This document shows positions 8,377-17,885 of a stretch of 64,000 nucleotides of DNA, in pieces; position 1 is the first letter of the stretch; every line of letters starts with the position of its first letter. The notes below the pieces were generated by a model. The model did not search any database, was not told where the DNA came from, and saw only the letters and a list, made by a program, of their open reading frames with translations. The position numbers were made by a program, and so were the translations under genes. Source of the stretch: Longimicrobium sp. (GTDB lineage: Bacteria > Gemmatimonadota > Gemmatimonadetes > Longimicrobiales > Longimicrobiaceae); the NCBI GenBank assembly GCA_036377595.1, contig DASUYB010000105.1, forward strand, positions 62,001 to 126,000. The letters run 5' to 3'.

Positions 8377-9573
8377 ATGAAAGCACCCTTCCGTACCTTC
8401 CTGATCGGCTTCGGCGTCCTCGCGCTGGTGGTCGCCGCGTCGGCGGGGATCTACGGCCGCATCCGCGCTTCCCAATCGGCCGGCGACGACGACGAGGGCG
8501 GCTCGCCGGGGCCGCGGCCGCGCACCTCGGCGACGAGCCGGTTCAGCACCGATGTGGCCATTCCCGTGAAGGGCGTGGCCGCCGTGCGCGACACGCTGGT
8601 GGTGGCCGTGAACGCCGCCGGGCAGGCGGAGGGGTGGAAGAAGACGGTGGTGGTGGCGCAGGTGGCCGGCCGCGTGGCCAGCCTCCCCGTGCGCGAGAAC
8701 GACGCGGTGGGCGGCGGGCAGCTGCTCACGGGGATCGACGCGGCGGAGTACGGGCTGGCGGTGGAGGAGGCGCAGGCCAACCTGCGGCAGGCGCAGGCCG
8801 CCTACCGCGAGGCCACGCTGCTGGACGAGGAGATCCGCGACCCGGCCGTGCGCGCCGAGCGCGCCGCCTTCGCGCGCTCGAAGACGGGGCTCGACGCGGC
8901 CGAGGTGCGGCTGCGCAAGGCCCAGCTGGACCTGTCGCGCACGCGCATCGGGGCGCCGTTCGCGGGGCGCGTGGCGTCGCTGAAGGTGGTTCCCGGACAG
9001 TGGGTACGCGCGGGCGACGAGCTGATGACGGTGGTGTCGCTCGACCCGATCCGCGTGGAGGTGCAGGTGCTGGAGAGCGAGGTCGGCTTCCTGGCGCCCG
9101 GCCGCAAGGCGCGGGTCAGCTTCGCCGCCTTCCCGGAGCCGTTCACCGGCACGGTGGAGACCATCAACCCGGTGGTGGAGAGCGGAACGCGCACCGCGCG
9201 CGTGACGGTGGTCGTCCCCAACCCGCAGGGGCGCATCCTGCCGGGGATGTACGCGCGCGTGTCGCTCGAGGCGCGCCGCTTCGCCGACCGCGTGCTGGTG
9301 CCGCGCTCGGCCATCCTGGAACGCGACCGCCGCACGATGCTCTTCGTCTTCGAGGGACGTGACGGGCAGGGGTCTGCCAAGTGGCGGTACGTGACCACCG
9401 GCCTGCAGAACGACTCCATGGTGGAGATCGTCCCCAGCGAGGAGACCGACAGCGTGCGCCCCGGCGAGATCGTACTGACCGAGGGCCACTACACCCTCAT
9501 CCACGACGCCCGCGTGCGCCTGGTAGACGACGTGGAGGACGAGGGAGCGGGGACGAGCTCGCCGCAGCGATAG
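8377..9573 (+). CDS. RND efflux periplasmic adaptor (membrane fusion protein)
   Basis: The protein has 398 residues when started at ATG 8377 (MKAPFRTFLIGFGVLALVV), which puts a membrane anchor at residues 5-25. Two lipoyl halves are visible (VAGRVASLPVRENDAVGGGQLL and GAPFAGRVASLKVVPGQWVRAGDEL), separated by an alpha-hairpin rich in Ala, Glu and Arg. A beta-barrel domain (VRVEVQVLESEVG, FTGTVETINPVVESGTRTARVTV) follows, ending in a membrane-proximal domain. This is the AcrA/MdtA architecture linking an inner-membrane RND pump to an outer-membrane channel. No TolC-type channel gene is present here. It is the first gene of an adaptor-permease-permease set. No strong ribosome site is visible. 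Confidence 0.85.
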   Translation: MKAPFRTFLIGFGVLALVVAASAGIYGRIRASQSAGDDDEGGSPGPRPRTSATSRFSTDVAIPVKGVAAVRDTLVVAVNAAGQAEGWKKTVVVAQVAGRVASLPVRENDAVGGGQLLTGIDAAEYGLAVEEAQANLRQAQAAYREATLLDEEIRDPAVRAERAAFARSKTGLDAAEVRLRKAQLDLSRTRIGAPFAGRVASLKVVPGQWVRAGDELMTVVSLDPIRVEVQVLESEVGFLAPGRKARVSFAAFPEPFTGTVETINPVVESGTRTARVTVVVPNPQGRILPGMYARVSLEARRFADRVLVPRSAILERDRRTMLFVFEGRDGQGSAKWRYVTTGLQNDSMVEIVPSEETDSVRPGEIVLTEGHYTLIHDARVRLVDDVEDEGAGTSSPQR

Positions 9574-9630
9574 CGGAGGCCGGCGCGGTCGCGCCTGCTG
9601 GTGGCTTCACACAAATGCATGCTCAATCAC

Positions 9631-9658
9631 CCTCCCCCAGTCGGTTTCGGGGGAGGGT
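9631..9658. repeat. CCCTCCCCC...GGGGGAGGG hairpin
   Basis: CCCTCCCCC and GGGGGAGGG flank about ten bases in the 210-bp gap between the adaptor and first permease genes. It resembles the larger C/G-run palindromes at 36579-36700. It may be an intergenic repeat or weaken read-through into the permease. Confidence 0.5.
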
Positions 9659-9783
9659 CGCGCGAAGCGTGGGGTGGGCGGCGGGATGCCGCGGCTTCAC
9701 GCCGTCTCGCCCTCTCGCGGGTAGAGCGTAAGACGCAGCCGACCCCGCGGTTTCAACCACTTTCCTGAACGGGACGAGGGACG

Positions 9784-12700
9784 TTGTCGCTCCCCCGCAT
9801 CGCCATCCAGCGGCCCGTGGCGGTCGCCATGTTCTTCCTGGGGGTCGTGTTCCTGGGGGCGCTGTCGTTCGTGCGCCTGCCCATCGACCTCCTTCCCGAC
9901 GTCGCCTATCCGCGCCTGGTCGTCTACACCACCGATGAGAGCGCCGCGCCGGCCGAGGTCGAGCGCTTCATCACCGAGCCCGTCGAGCAGGCGGTCAGCA
10001 CCGTCCCCGGCGTACAGAAGGTGGAGAGCGTCACGCGCGAGGGGCAGTCGCTGGTGACCGCGCGCTTCGCGTGGGGCACGGACATGGACTTCGCCGCGCT
10101 GAACACGCGCGAGAAGCTCGACAACATCCGCGACGCCCTTCCCGAGCTGGCCGCGCGACCCGTGGTCCTCCGCACCGACCCGCGCAGCGAGCCGATCATG
10201 GCCGTGAGCGTGGCCGGCCGGCGCGACCTGCCGCAGCTGAAGGAGCTGGCCGAGGCGGTCTTCAAGCGGCGATTGGAGCAGATCGACGGTGTGGCGCAGG
10301 CGTCGGTGACGGGCGGCGTGGAGCGCGAGATCCACGTGGAGGTGGACCCGCGCGCGCTGGAGAGCTACGGGCTGACCATCGACGACGTGGCGGACGCGCT
10401 GGCGCAGGCCAACGCGAGCGCGCCGGGCGGCACCATCCGCCGCGGGCGCTACCGCTACTCGCTGCGCACGCTCGGCGAGCTGCAGTCGGTGGACGAGATC
10501 GCCTCCGTCCCCGTGCGCCGTGCGTCCGCGAACGGAGGGGGCGACTCGACCGCGCTCCCCGGCCAGGTGCTGGTGCGCGACGTGGCGAACGTGGACGACG
10601 GCTTCCGCGAGCGCGAGTCGATCGCCCGCTACAACGGGACCGACGCCGTCGGGCTGATGGTGTTCAAGAACGCCGGCGCCAACACCGTCCGCGTCACGCG
10701 CGAGGTGGAGCGGGTCCTCACGCAGCTCCGCCGCGAGTATCCCGAGGTCAAGCTCGAGGTGGCCACCAGCCAGGCCGGGTTCATCTCCGATGCGCTGTCG
10801 AACGTGGTGCAGGAGGTGATCCTCGGCGGGATCCTGGCCTTCCTCGTCCTCTTCTTCTTCCTGCGCGAGTGGCACTATCCGGTCGCGGTGGCGCTGGTCA
10901 TCCCCATCTCCCTGGTCGCTACCTTCGCGCTGCTGCAGGCGACGGGGGTGACGCTCAACATCATGAGCCTGGGCGGGCTGGCGCTGGGCGTCGGCCTGCT
11001 GATGGACAACTCCATCGTGGTGCTGGAGAACATCTTCCGGCACCGCGAGCTGGGCGCGCGCGCGGCCGTGGCCGCCGCGCTGGGGACGGAGGAGGTGCAG
11101 CGCGCGATCATCGCCTCGACGCTCACCAACATCGCCGTCTTCGGGCCCATCGTGTACATCGAGGGGGTGGCCGGGGAGATGCTGGGTGCGCTGGCGCTCT
11201 CCGTCTCCTTCTCGCTCCTCGCCTCGATCGTCGTCGCCATCACGCTCCTCCCCGCGCTGGCGGCGCGGTGGGACCACGGGACGCACGACGACGGGTCGCG
11301 CCGGCACGGCTGGCTGGCGCGGCAGCTCTCGCGGCCGCTGGACGCGTTCGAGCACGGCTTCGCGTGGGTGCTGGCGCGGTACGAGCGGGTACTGGAGATG
11401 GGGATGCGGCATCGCGGGCGGACGATGGCCGTCGCGCTGACGCTGCTGGTCGTCGGCCTGTGGATCCTCTTCTCCCTCCCCCGCAGCGTCCTTCCCGACG
11501 TCGACCAGGGGTCGTTCCGCGCGCGGCTGGAGCTGCCGCGGGGAACGCCGCTGGAGACGACGGCCGACGCGGCCGCGCGGCTGGAGCGGACGATCCGCGG
11601 CGACCGCGCGGTGGAGGCGGTGTTCACGCGCGTGGGCCGGCAGGCGGCGGTCGCGGGGATGGACGAGGGGGAGAGCGGGCTGCACACGGCGACGCTGGAG
11701 GTGCGGCTGCGCGGCGGCTCGTCCACGGCGGACGCGCTGCGGTGGCTGCGCGCGCGGCTCGACGGCTTTCCCGCGGGCGCGGTGACGCTGGAAACGGGGC
11801 AGGCCACGCAGCTCGGCCGCCTCCTGGGCGCGGGCGAGAGCGACCTGTCCGTGCGCATCCGCGGCGAGAACCTCGACGCGGCGCTGGGCTACGCCGCGCA
11901 GGTTCGCGCGCGCCTCCTCTCCGTTCCCTCCGTGGCCAACGTGCGCGTGGGGACGGAGCTGGGGCAGCCCGAGGTGCGCGTGGAGATCGACCGCGAGCGC
12001 GCGGCCGCGTACGGCATCGACCCGCGGCGCGTAGCCGAGTCGGTGGAGGCGTACATGAAGGGGAAGGAGGCCACGCAGCTGGTGGACTTCGACCGCAAGA
12101 TCCCCATCGTGGTGCGCCTTCCCGAGAACGCACGGAGATCCGCGGAGACGCTGGAGCTGCTGATGGTCGACGGCGTGCCGCTGCGCGAGCTGGTGCGCGT
12201 GCGCACCGCCAGCGGCCCGGCGGAGATCCGCCGCATCGACCAGGGGCGCGTGGTCTCGGTGCTCGCCGACGTCTCCGGCGGCGCGAGCGTCGACCGCTCG
12301 GTCGAGGCGGTGCGGAGCGCGCTGGCATCGTTGCCGCCGCCGCACGGGCTGCGCGCGGAGATCGGCGGCGAGAACGAGGAGATGCGGAAGGGGTTCCGCG
12401 ACCTGGCGCTCGCCTTCTCGCTGGCGCTGGTGCTGTGCTACATGCTGCTCGCCGCCGAGTTCGAGAGCCTGCTGCACCCGTTCATCATCCTCCTCGCCGT
12501 CCCGCTCGCGGCGTTCGGCGCGGCGGTCGCGCTCTGGGTGGGGGGATCGGGGGTGAACACGATGAGCCTGATCGGCATCGTGATCCTGGTCGGCATCGTG
12601 GACAACGACGCGGTGGTGAAGCTGGACTTCATCAACCAGATGCGCCGGCAGGGGATGAGCCGCCACGAGGCCATCCGCGCCGCCGGCCACGCGCGCTTCC

Positions 12701-13017
12701 GTCCCATCGTGATGAACACCATCACCGCGATGCTGGGGCTGCTGCCGATGGCGCTGGGGATCGGCGCCGGCGGCGAGCTGCAGGCGCCGCTGGCGATGGC
12801 GGTGTTCGGCGGCCTGCTGAGCGCCACCGCGCTGACGCTGGTGGTGATCCCCGTGAGCTACGACCTGCTGGAGGAGCTGAACGACCGCGTCAGGGCCTGG
12901 CTCCGCCGCCCGTCGGCGGACGCGTTACCCGCGCCCGCGCCGCTCCCCGCCGCCGCGTCGGAGACTGCCGACGCGCGCGAACCGGTCGCGGCGCCCGGTC
13001 TTGTGGCGGGAGACTGA
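9784..13017 (+). CDS. RND-family efflux pump permease 1
   Basis: The protein has 1077 residues, the usual RND length. The N terminus SLPRIAIQRPVAVAMFFLGV is the conserved amphipathic start and TM1. Porter-domain motifs follow, then TM4 with GVGLLMDNSIVVLENIFRHRE, and the second half repeats the fold (TM10 region VGIVDNDAVVKLDFINQMRR). TM4 has a single Asp before Asn (DN) rather than the DD pair of AcrB, and the TM10 AKNA-type Lys is replaced, a pattern seen in many HAE-like pumps outside enterobacteria. Translation seems to begin at a TTG codon, with GAGG 6 bp upstream. The C-terminal tail is Pro/Ala-rich. Exported compounds are unknown. Confidence 0.88.
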   Translation: MSLPRIAIQRPVAVAMFFLGVVFLGALSFVRLPIDLLPDVAYPRLVVYTTDESAAPAEVERFITEPVEQAVSTVPGVQKVESVTREGQSLVTARFAWGTDMDFAALNTREKLDNIRDALPELAARPVVLRTDPRSEPIMAVSVAGRRDLPQLKELAEAVFKRRLEQIDGVAQASVTGGVEREIHVEVDPRALESYGLTIDDVADALAQANASAPGGTIRRGRYRYSLRTLGELQSVDEIASVPVRRASANGGGDSTALPGQVLVRDVANVDDGFRERESIARYNGTDAVGLMVFKNAGANTVRVTREVERVLTQLRREYPEVKLEVATSQAGFISDALSNVVQEVILGGILAFLVLFFFLREWHYPVAVALVIPISLVATFALLQATGVTLNIMSLGGLALGVGLLMDNSIVVLENIFRHRELGARAAVAAALGTEEVQRAIIASTLTNIAVFGPIVYIEGVAGEMLGALALSVSFSLLASIVVAITLLPALAARWDHGTHDDGSRRHGWLARQLSRPLDAFEHGFAWVLARYERVLEMGMRHRGRTMAVALTLLVVGLWILFSLPRSVLPDVDQGSFRARLELPRGTPLETTADAAARLERTIRGDRAVEAVFTRVGRQAAVAGMDEGESGLHTATLEVRLRGGSSTADALRWLRARLDGFPAGAVTLETGQATQLGRLLGAGESDLSVRIRGENLDAALGYAAQVRARLLSVPSVANVRVGTELGQPEVRVEIDRERAAAYGIDPRRVAESVEAYMKGKEATQLVDFDRKIPIVVRLPENARRSAETLELLMVDGVPLRELVRVRTASGPAEIRRIDQGRVVSVLADVSGGASVDRSVEAVRSALASLPPPHGLRAEIGGENEEMRKGFRDLALAFSLALVLCYMLLAAEFESLLHPFIILLAVPLAAFGAAVALWVGGSGVNTMSLIGIVILVGIVDNDAVVKLDFINQMRRQGMSRHEAIRAAGHARFRPIVMNTITAMLGLLPMALGIGAGGELQAPLAMAVFGGLLSATALTLVVIPVSYDLLEELNDRVRAWLRRPSADALPAPAPLPAAASETADAREPVAAPGLVAGD

Positions 13018-13110
13018 ACGGTGCCCTGCCCGCTCGCGCCGATCACATCGAGGGAGTCTACGAATACGGACTTCCTGCGAGGGTGTTGGCGAACCTGTGG
13101 ACACCCATCG

Positions 13111-13304
13111 GGTGTCATCCTGAGGGCGCGGAGCACCGAAGTCGCGTCGACACGAAACCCTGCGCGCCCGAAGGATCTTGCATGGCGGGCAGGATGTCTG
13201 CCCGGAGGCACCAGCATCTCCGCGGGGTCGAGTAGATCCTTCGGTCGGCGCCCAGCGCTCGTGCTGACGAGAGAGCGGTGCAGCGCCTCCCTCAGGATGA
13301 CACC
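13111..13304. repeat. Large inverted repeat, GTCATCCTGAG/GAAGGATCT family
   Basis: GGTGTCATCCTGAGG (13111-13125) is the exact reverse complement of CCTCAGGATGACACC at 13290-13304. Inner arms carry GAAGGATCT and AGATCCTTC. The element lies in the 455-bp gap between the two RND permease genes. Related single arms occur at 31329-31393 and 41777-41846, and a variant pair lies at 23182-23373. Confidence 0.75.
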
Positions 13305-13365
13305 GTGTGGTTGCACACGTTCGGCTCATCCGCGCGAGCGAGCGATGGTCGATCACGTGCCGAAC

Positions 13366-13418
13366 AGCCTCGCGCAGTTTGCGAGGCTTCCCGTAGTTGT
13401 TGCCGCGGCTTCAGCCGC
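13366..13418. repeat. Double-hairpin repeat with GTTGTTGCCGCGG core
   Basis: Hairpin AGCCTCGC/GCGAGGCT (13366-13388) is followed by the core GTTGTTGCCGCGG and a second small hairpin GCGGCT/AGCCGC. A copy of the same design in the opposite orientation lies at 55273-55332. It sits just upstream of the second RND permease. Confidence 0.6.
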
Positions 13419-13472
13419 CCGTGAGATGACGGCGGACGGGCTCCCCGCTTGCGGTCTCATGGGAGCCGCGCC

Positions 13473-16400
13473 GTGATCCGCTTCTCCATCCGCCGCCCCG
13501 TCGCCGTGGCGATGGGCTACCTGGCCTTGGCGTTGCTGGGCGTGGCCAGCTGGGTGAAGATGCCCGTGGAGCTCCTTCCCGAGACGGAGCTGCCGCGGCT
13601 GCGCGTGACCGCCAGCTGGCGCGGCGCCAGCCCGGAGACGACGGAGGCGTTCCTCACCTCGCCCGTCGAGGCGGCGGTGCAGCAGGTGCGCGGGGTGGAG
13701 AAGGTGGAGTCCGTCTCCGAGGAGCGGAACGGCGCGGGCACCAGCACCGTCGACGTGCAGTTCGCGCGGGGGACGGACATGGACTTCGCGCGGCTGGACC
13801 TGTCCGAGCGCCTCTCCGCGCTCGAGGACCAGCTTCCGCAGGGCGCGCAGCATCCGCAGGTGCAGCAGTACGTCCCGCCCGAGTTCGAGAAGCAGCGCAA
13901 GCCCTTCCTTCTCTACACCATCACCGGCCCGTACACGACGGAGGCGCTGCGCCGCCACGTGGACGAGGAGATCGCGCCCGACCTGCGCCAGCTGGCCGGC
14001 GTGGCCGACGTGCGCGCCTGGGGCGGGCGCGACCGCGAGGTGGTGATCGAGCTCGACGAGGCGCGCATCCTGGGGCTCGGCCTCGACCCCGAGGACGTGC
14101 GCGCGCGCGTCTCCGGGCTGGAGTTCGTGCGCGAGGCGGGCGCCGTGCGGCAGGGGGGGATGCTGTACACGGTGGCCATCCGCGAGCGCCCGCAAACCGT
14201 AACCGACCTCCGCCGCACGCCGCTGCTGACGGACCGCGGACGGCTGGTGCGGCTGCAGGACGTGGCGGTGGTGCGCGACACCTACGAGGACCCGTCGAAC
14301 CTCTACCGCATCGACGGGCAGCCGGCGGTCTCCTTCCAGGTCTACAAGGAGGCGGGGACCAACGTCGTGGCCGTCGCCGACCGCGTGAAGGCGCGGATGC
14401 GCGAGCTGCGCGCGGCCCTTCCCGCCGGCGCCCGGGTGATCCGCGACGAGGACGAGAGCCAGGCGGTGCGCACGCAGCTCACCGACCTGCGCTGGCGCGC
14501 GCTGTCGTCGGCGCTGGTCGTCTTCCTCGTGCTGTTCGCCTTCCTGCGCTCCTTCCGCTCGGCGATGATCGTGTTCAGCAGCATCGCCTTCGCCGTCCTC
14601 ATCACCCTGAACCTGGTGTACTTCGGCGGGCTGACGCTGAACGTGCTCACGCTGATGGGGCTGGCGATGGGCTTCGGCGTGGTGATCGACAACGCCGTCG
14701 TCGTGCTGGAGAACATCTACCGCCGCGCCCGGCCGGGGGAGGATCCCGCCGCGGCCGCCGAGCGCGGCGCGAGGGAGGTCGTGCTCGCCGTCTTGGCCGC
14801 GACGGCGACGAACGTGATCGTCTTCGTCCCCTTCGTCTACCTCCAGGGCGAGGTGCGGCTCTTCTACGTCCCCCTCGCGATCGTCGTCGGATTGACGAAC
14901 CTGGCCTCGCTCCTGGCGGCGTTCTCGTTCACGCCGGCGCTGGCGTCGCGCCTCCTCGGCCGGCGCGCGCTGGCGATCCACCGCCGCGACCCCGACCGGC
15001 CGCCGTGGTACACGCGCCTCTACGCGGCGATGGTGGGGTTCACGCTGCGCCGGCCATGGCTGGCGGTGGCCGTCCCCGTGCTCCTGCTGGCCGGGTCGGG
15101 GTGGCTCTTCCAGAAGTACGTCACGCGCGGGACGCTGTGGCGGCCGTGGTGGGACGAGGACTCGTACATCCGCATCACCGTCGAGCAGCCCCGCGGCGAG
15201 GAGCTGGCCCACACCGACGCGCTGGCCCGCCAGTTCGAGCAGCGGCTGGCGGAGATGCCCGAGGTGGCGCGCTTCACCACCCGCGTGTACGCGCAGGCGG
15301 CCGACATCCGCGTCGACTTCCCCGACTCGCTGCAGGCCACGGCCATCCCCGTGGCCATCAAGGAGCAGATGGAGGCGTACAGCCACCTGTTCGGCGGCAG
15401 CGAGGTGCACGTGTACGGCTACGGGCCGTCGTTCTACGGCGGGGGCGGGTCGCCGCCCAACTACACCATCCGCGTGCTGGGCTACAACTACGAGCAGGTG
15501 CGCGCCATCGCCGACGACCTGGGCGAGCGGCTGAAGCGCTTCTCGCGCATCCAGGACGTCGACACCAACGCCAGCGGCCAGTGGTTCGACCGCGACAAGG
15601 CCACCGAGGTGGCGGTGCGCATCGACCGGCGGCGGCTGGCGATGCACGCGCTGACGGCGCAGGCCGTGGTCCGCCGCGTGGCCGCCGCCGTGGGACGCGA
15701 CAGCCGGCGCAGCTTCCTGCGGGTGGGAGATGAAGAGCTCTTCTTCTCCGTCCGCCTGGCGGGGAGCGAGACGCTGGACGTCGCCCGCTTGCAGGCGCTG
15801 GAGATCCCCGCGCCCGGCGGCGAGCCGGTGCGGCTGGCCGACGTGGCCGAGGTGGGCGAGCGCGACGTGCTCTCCCGCATCCTGCGCGAAGACCAGCAGT
15901 ACCAGCGCACGGTGGCGTACGAGTTCCGCGGCCCCACCAAGCTGGGCGACCGGGTGCGGGAGGCGGTGATCCGCTCCACGCGCCTCCCCGCGGGGTACCA
16001 GCTGGTCGGCAAGGAGGAGTGGCGCTGGAGCGACGACGAGAAGGCGCAGATCTACGGCGTGCTGGCCTTCTCGCTGATCCTGGTCTTCATGGTGTGCGCG
16101 GGGCTGTTCGAGTCGGTGCGCCAGCCGCTGTGCGTGCTGCTGACGGTGCCGATGGCGCTGATCGGCGTGTTCCTGGTGTACTTCTTCACCAACGCCAGCT
16201 TCACCCGCGAGGCGTTCATCGGGGTGATCATGATGGGCGGCGTGGTGGTGAACAACGCCGTGCTGCTGATCGACCGGGTGAACCAGGTGCGCCGCCACGA
16301 CGCCCTCCCGCTGCACGACGCCATCGTGCGGGGGACGCTGGAGCGGGTGCGGCCGATCCTGATGACCAGCGCGGTCACCATCATCGGCCTGCTGCCGCTG

Positions 16401-16613
16401 GTGCTGTTCAGCAAGGCGGCCGACGCCAACATCTGGAACGCGCTGGGCTTCTCGCTGCTGGGGGGGCTGGCGAGCTCGACCCTGCTGGTCCTCACCGTCA
16501 CCCCCGCGCTCTACCTCCTCTTCGAGCGCGGCCCGGAGAAGCGCCGCCTCGCCAGGCTCGCCGCCGCCTCCATGATCCCGGTCCCGCAGATCTCGCCCGC
16601 GGTCCAGGTCTGA
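13473..16613 (+). CDS. RND-family efflux pump permease 2
   Basis: This 1046-residue RND permease has the N terminus VIRFSIRRPVAVAMGYLALALLG, TM4 GFGVVIDNAVVVLENIYRRAR, and TM10-region GGVVVNNAVLLIDRVNQVRR. The GTG at 13473 has GGGAG about 8 bp upstream; a TTG 24 bp earlier is less likely. It is distinct from permease 1. Both lie on one strand behind one adaptor gene, as in MdtABC, so a heteromeric or two-pump system is possible, though 455 bp of repeats separate them. It likewise shows DN in TM4 and lacks the TM10 Lys. A 76-bp palindrome follows the stop. Confidence 0.88.
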   Translation: MIRFSIRRPVAVAMGYLALALLGVASWVKMPVELLPETELPRLRVTASWRGASPETTEAFLTSPVEAAVQQVRGVEKVESVSEERNGAGTSTVDVQFARGTDMDFARLDLSERLSALEDQLPQGAQHPQVQQYVPPEFEKQRKPFLLYTITGPYTTEALRRHVDEEIAPDLRQLAGVADVRAWGGRDREVVIELDEARILGLGLDPEDVRARVSGLEFVREAGAVRQGGMLYTVAIRERPQTVTDLRRTPLLTDRGRLVRLQDVAVVRDTYEDPSNLYRIDGQPAVSFQVYKEAGTNVVAVADRVKARMRELRAALPAGARVIRDEDESQAVRTQLTDLRWRALSSALVVFLVLFAFLRSFRSAMIVFSSIAFAVLITLNLVYFGGLTLNVLTLMGLAMGFGVVIDNAVVVLENIYRRARPGEDPAAAAERGAREVVLAVLAATATNVIVFVPFVYLQGEVRLFYVPLAIVVGLTNLASLLAAFSFTPALASRLLGRRALAIHRRDPDRPPWYTRLYAAMVGFTLRRPWLAVAVPVLLLAGSGWLFQKYVTRGTLWRPWWDEDSYIRITVEQPRGEELAHTDALARQFEQRLAEMPEVARFTTRVYAQAADIRVDFPDSLQATAIPVAIKEQMEAYSHLFGGSEVHVYGYGPSFYGGGGSPPNYTIRVLGYNYEQVRAIADDLGERLKRFSRIQDVDTNASGQWFDRDKATEVAVRIDRRRLAMHALTAQAVVRRVAAAVGRDSRRSFLRVGDEELFFSVRLAGSETLDVARLQALEIPAPGGEPVRLADVAEVGERDVLSRILREDQQYQRTVAYEFRGPTKLGDRVREAVIRSTRLPAGYQLVGKEEWRWSDDEKAQIYGVLAFSLILVFMVCAGLFESVRQPLCVLLTVPMALIGVFLVYFFTNASFTREAFIGVIMMGGVVVNNAVLLIDRVNQVRRHDALPLHDAIVRGTLERVRPILMTSAVTIIGLLPLVLFSKAADANIWNALGFSLLGGLASSTLLVLTVTPALYLLFERGPEKRRLARLAAASMIPVPQISPAVQV

Positions 16614-16623
16614 CGAACTGCAA

Positions 16624-16699
16624 TCTCACGCAGAGGCCGCAGAGGGCGCAGAGGAACCGAAGATCAGTCCTCTGCGCCCTCTGCGGCCTCTGCGTGAGA
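16624..16699. repeat. 76-bp palindrome, TCTCACGCAGAG family
   Basis: TCTCACGCAGAGGCCGCAG at the left is mirrored by the right arm ending CTCTGCGTGAGA. It lies between the convergent stops of permease 2 and the next minus-strand gene. Four relatives occur at 17731, 28739, 29217 and 38389, each directly after a stop codon or between genes. It could act as a bidirectional terminator. Confidence 0.75.
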
Positions 16700-16709
16700 C
16701 TTTCTGTTT

Positions 16710-17660
16710 CTACATCCCCACCATCTCGTGCTCCATCGCCGCGCCCATGATGCGCTGCATGCGGGCGAGCTGGTCCGGCTGGAGGATGCGGGCGCGCGCG
16801 GCCTCGTACCCCGTCCACGCGCGCTCGGCCGCCGCGTTCACCGTCGCCGCATCCTGGTGGCGATCGAGCGCGGCGCGGACCTGCGCCGCCTCCTGCTCGC
16901 ACGCGGCGGCGAGGAGGCGCTCCTGCCCGCCGTCGATCCGCGCGAGCTTGTCCGTGCGGCCGACCTCTGCCTGGCAGGCGCCGGAGACGAGGAGCTGGAC
17001 GCCCTGCGCCGCGGCGGCGCTCGACGCCCACGACGTCGGCAGTCCCGCGCGCAGGTACGGCAGCGCCAGGTGCTCCTGCGCGAACATCCCCTCCGGATTG
17101 TCGAGCCAGATCCAGGCGTGCACCATGGTCAGCAGCGTGCGCCCGCCGCCGGGGCCCACCTTCCCGCGGTCGATGCGGCGCTGCACCAGCCAGCGGACGA
17201 AGGGGCGCTCGGCGGTGGCGGCCTGCGCCAGCCGCACCACGTCGTGCGTGTGCCAGTGGTCGCTCGCGCCGGCGAACCCCTCGGGCACCGGCTCGCCCGG
17301 GCGGCGGTAGACGGTGTAGGCCACACCGACCAGCACCTTCCGCCCGCCGACGTCGGCGTACTGCAGCGTGGACGGGCGGCGCAGGTCCAGCGGCTGCGTG
17401 ACGAGGTCGCGGCGATACCAGTGCTCGCCCATCAGCGGCCCCTCCTGCCCGAACCGCTTGTAGCCGTCGCGCACCGCGTTGGCGTGGTCGCGGTAGCGCG
17501 CCGTCGCCGCGCGCACGGCCTCGATCTGCGCCCGCAGCTCCGCCGAGTCGCGCGCAGAGGCGGCCGCATCCGCGTGGTGCATCGCCCCATGCTCGTGCTG
17601 CGCCGCCAGGGGTGACGCGATCGCGGCGGCGAGGAGGACGAGAATGCTTGTTCGTTTCAT
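16710..17660 (-). CDS. Exported His-containing protein of unknown function
   Basis: The protein has 316 residues with a clear signal peptide (MKRTSILVLLAAAIASPLAAQ). The mature N terminus is HEHGAMHH, a possible metal-binding stretch, followed by a helical body. Readable segments include GEHWYRRDLVTQPLDLRRPSTLQYADV, GASDHWHTHDVVRLAQAA and HAWIWLDNPEGMFAQEHLALPYLRAG. The ATG at 17660 is chosen because it begins the signal peptide. I recognise no family. The histidines and the neighbouring efflux genes, which are convergent, would fit a periplasmic metal-related role, but that is speculative. A palindrome lies upstream. Confidence 0.65.
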   Translation of the reverse strand: MKRTSILVLLAAAIASPLAAQHEHGAMHHADAAASARDSAELRAQIEAVRAATARYRDHANAVRDGYKRFGQEGPLMGEHWYRRDLVTQPLDLRRPSTLQYADVGGRKVLVGVAYTVYRRPGEPVPEGFAGASDHWHTHDVVRLAQAATAERPFVRWLVQRRIDRGKVGPGGGRTLLTMVHAWIWLDNPEGMFAQEHLALPYLRAGLPTSWASSAAAAQGVQLLVSGACQAEVGRTDKLARIDGGQERLLAAACEQEAAQVRAALDRHQDAATVNAAAERAWTGYEAARARILQPDQLARMQRIMGAAMEHEMVGM

Positions 17661-17730
17661 CGATTTCGTCGGTCGGGAGATCAGGTTGCAGCACAACATG
17701 ATACACCCGTCGGGCCGCCATCGTTGGAAA

Positions 17731-17806
17731 TCTCACGCGGAGACGCGGAGACGCGGAGAACTCACCGCCGGGATGAGCTCTCCGCGCCTCCGCGTCTCCG
17801 CGTGAG
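17731..17806. repeat. 76-bp palindrome, TCTCACGCAGAG family (variant)
   Basis: The left arm TCTCACGCGGAGACGCGGAG is complementary to a right arm ending CTCCGCGTCTCCGCGTGAG. It lies between two minus-strand genes, upstream of the exported protein gene and downstream of the DUF5916 gene. Confidence 0.7.
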
Positions 17807-17834
17807 GCCATCCTTTCATCACCGAGAACACGAA

Positions 17835-17870
17835 GAAGCCGCCCCGGAGATCGCTCCCCGGGGCGGCTTC
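17835..17870 (-). terminator. 13-bp hairpin after the DUF5916 gene
   Basis: GAAGCCGCCCCGG and CCGGGGCGGCTTC form a perfect 13-bp stem 16 bp beyond the stop of the minus-strand gene at 17886. On the minus strand TTCGTG follows. Confidence 0.7.
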
Positions 17871-17885
17871 GTCATCTCCATCGCC

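Noticed and set aside
9697-12690. A 997-codon open frame on the minus strand
   Set aside because: It lies opposite the first RND permease, whose motifs are unmistakable. The antisense frame is His/Arg/Gln-rich without family motifs, as expected from GC-rich codon shadowing. The same applies to long antisense frames at 13353-16316, 17724-20588 and 38820-41339.
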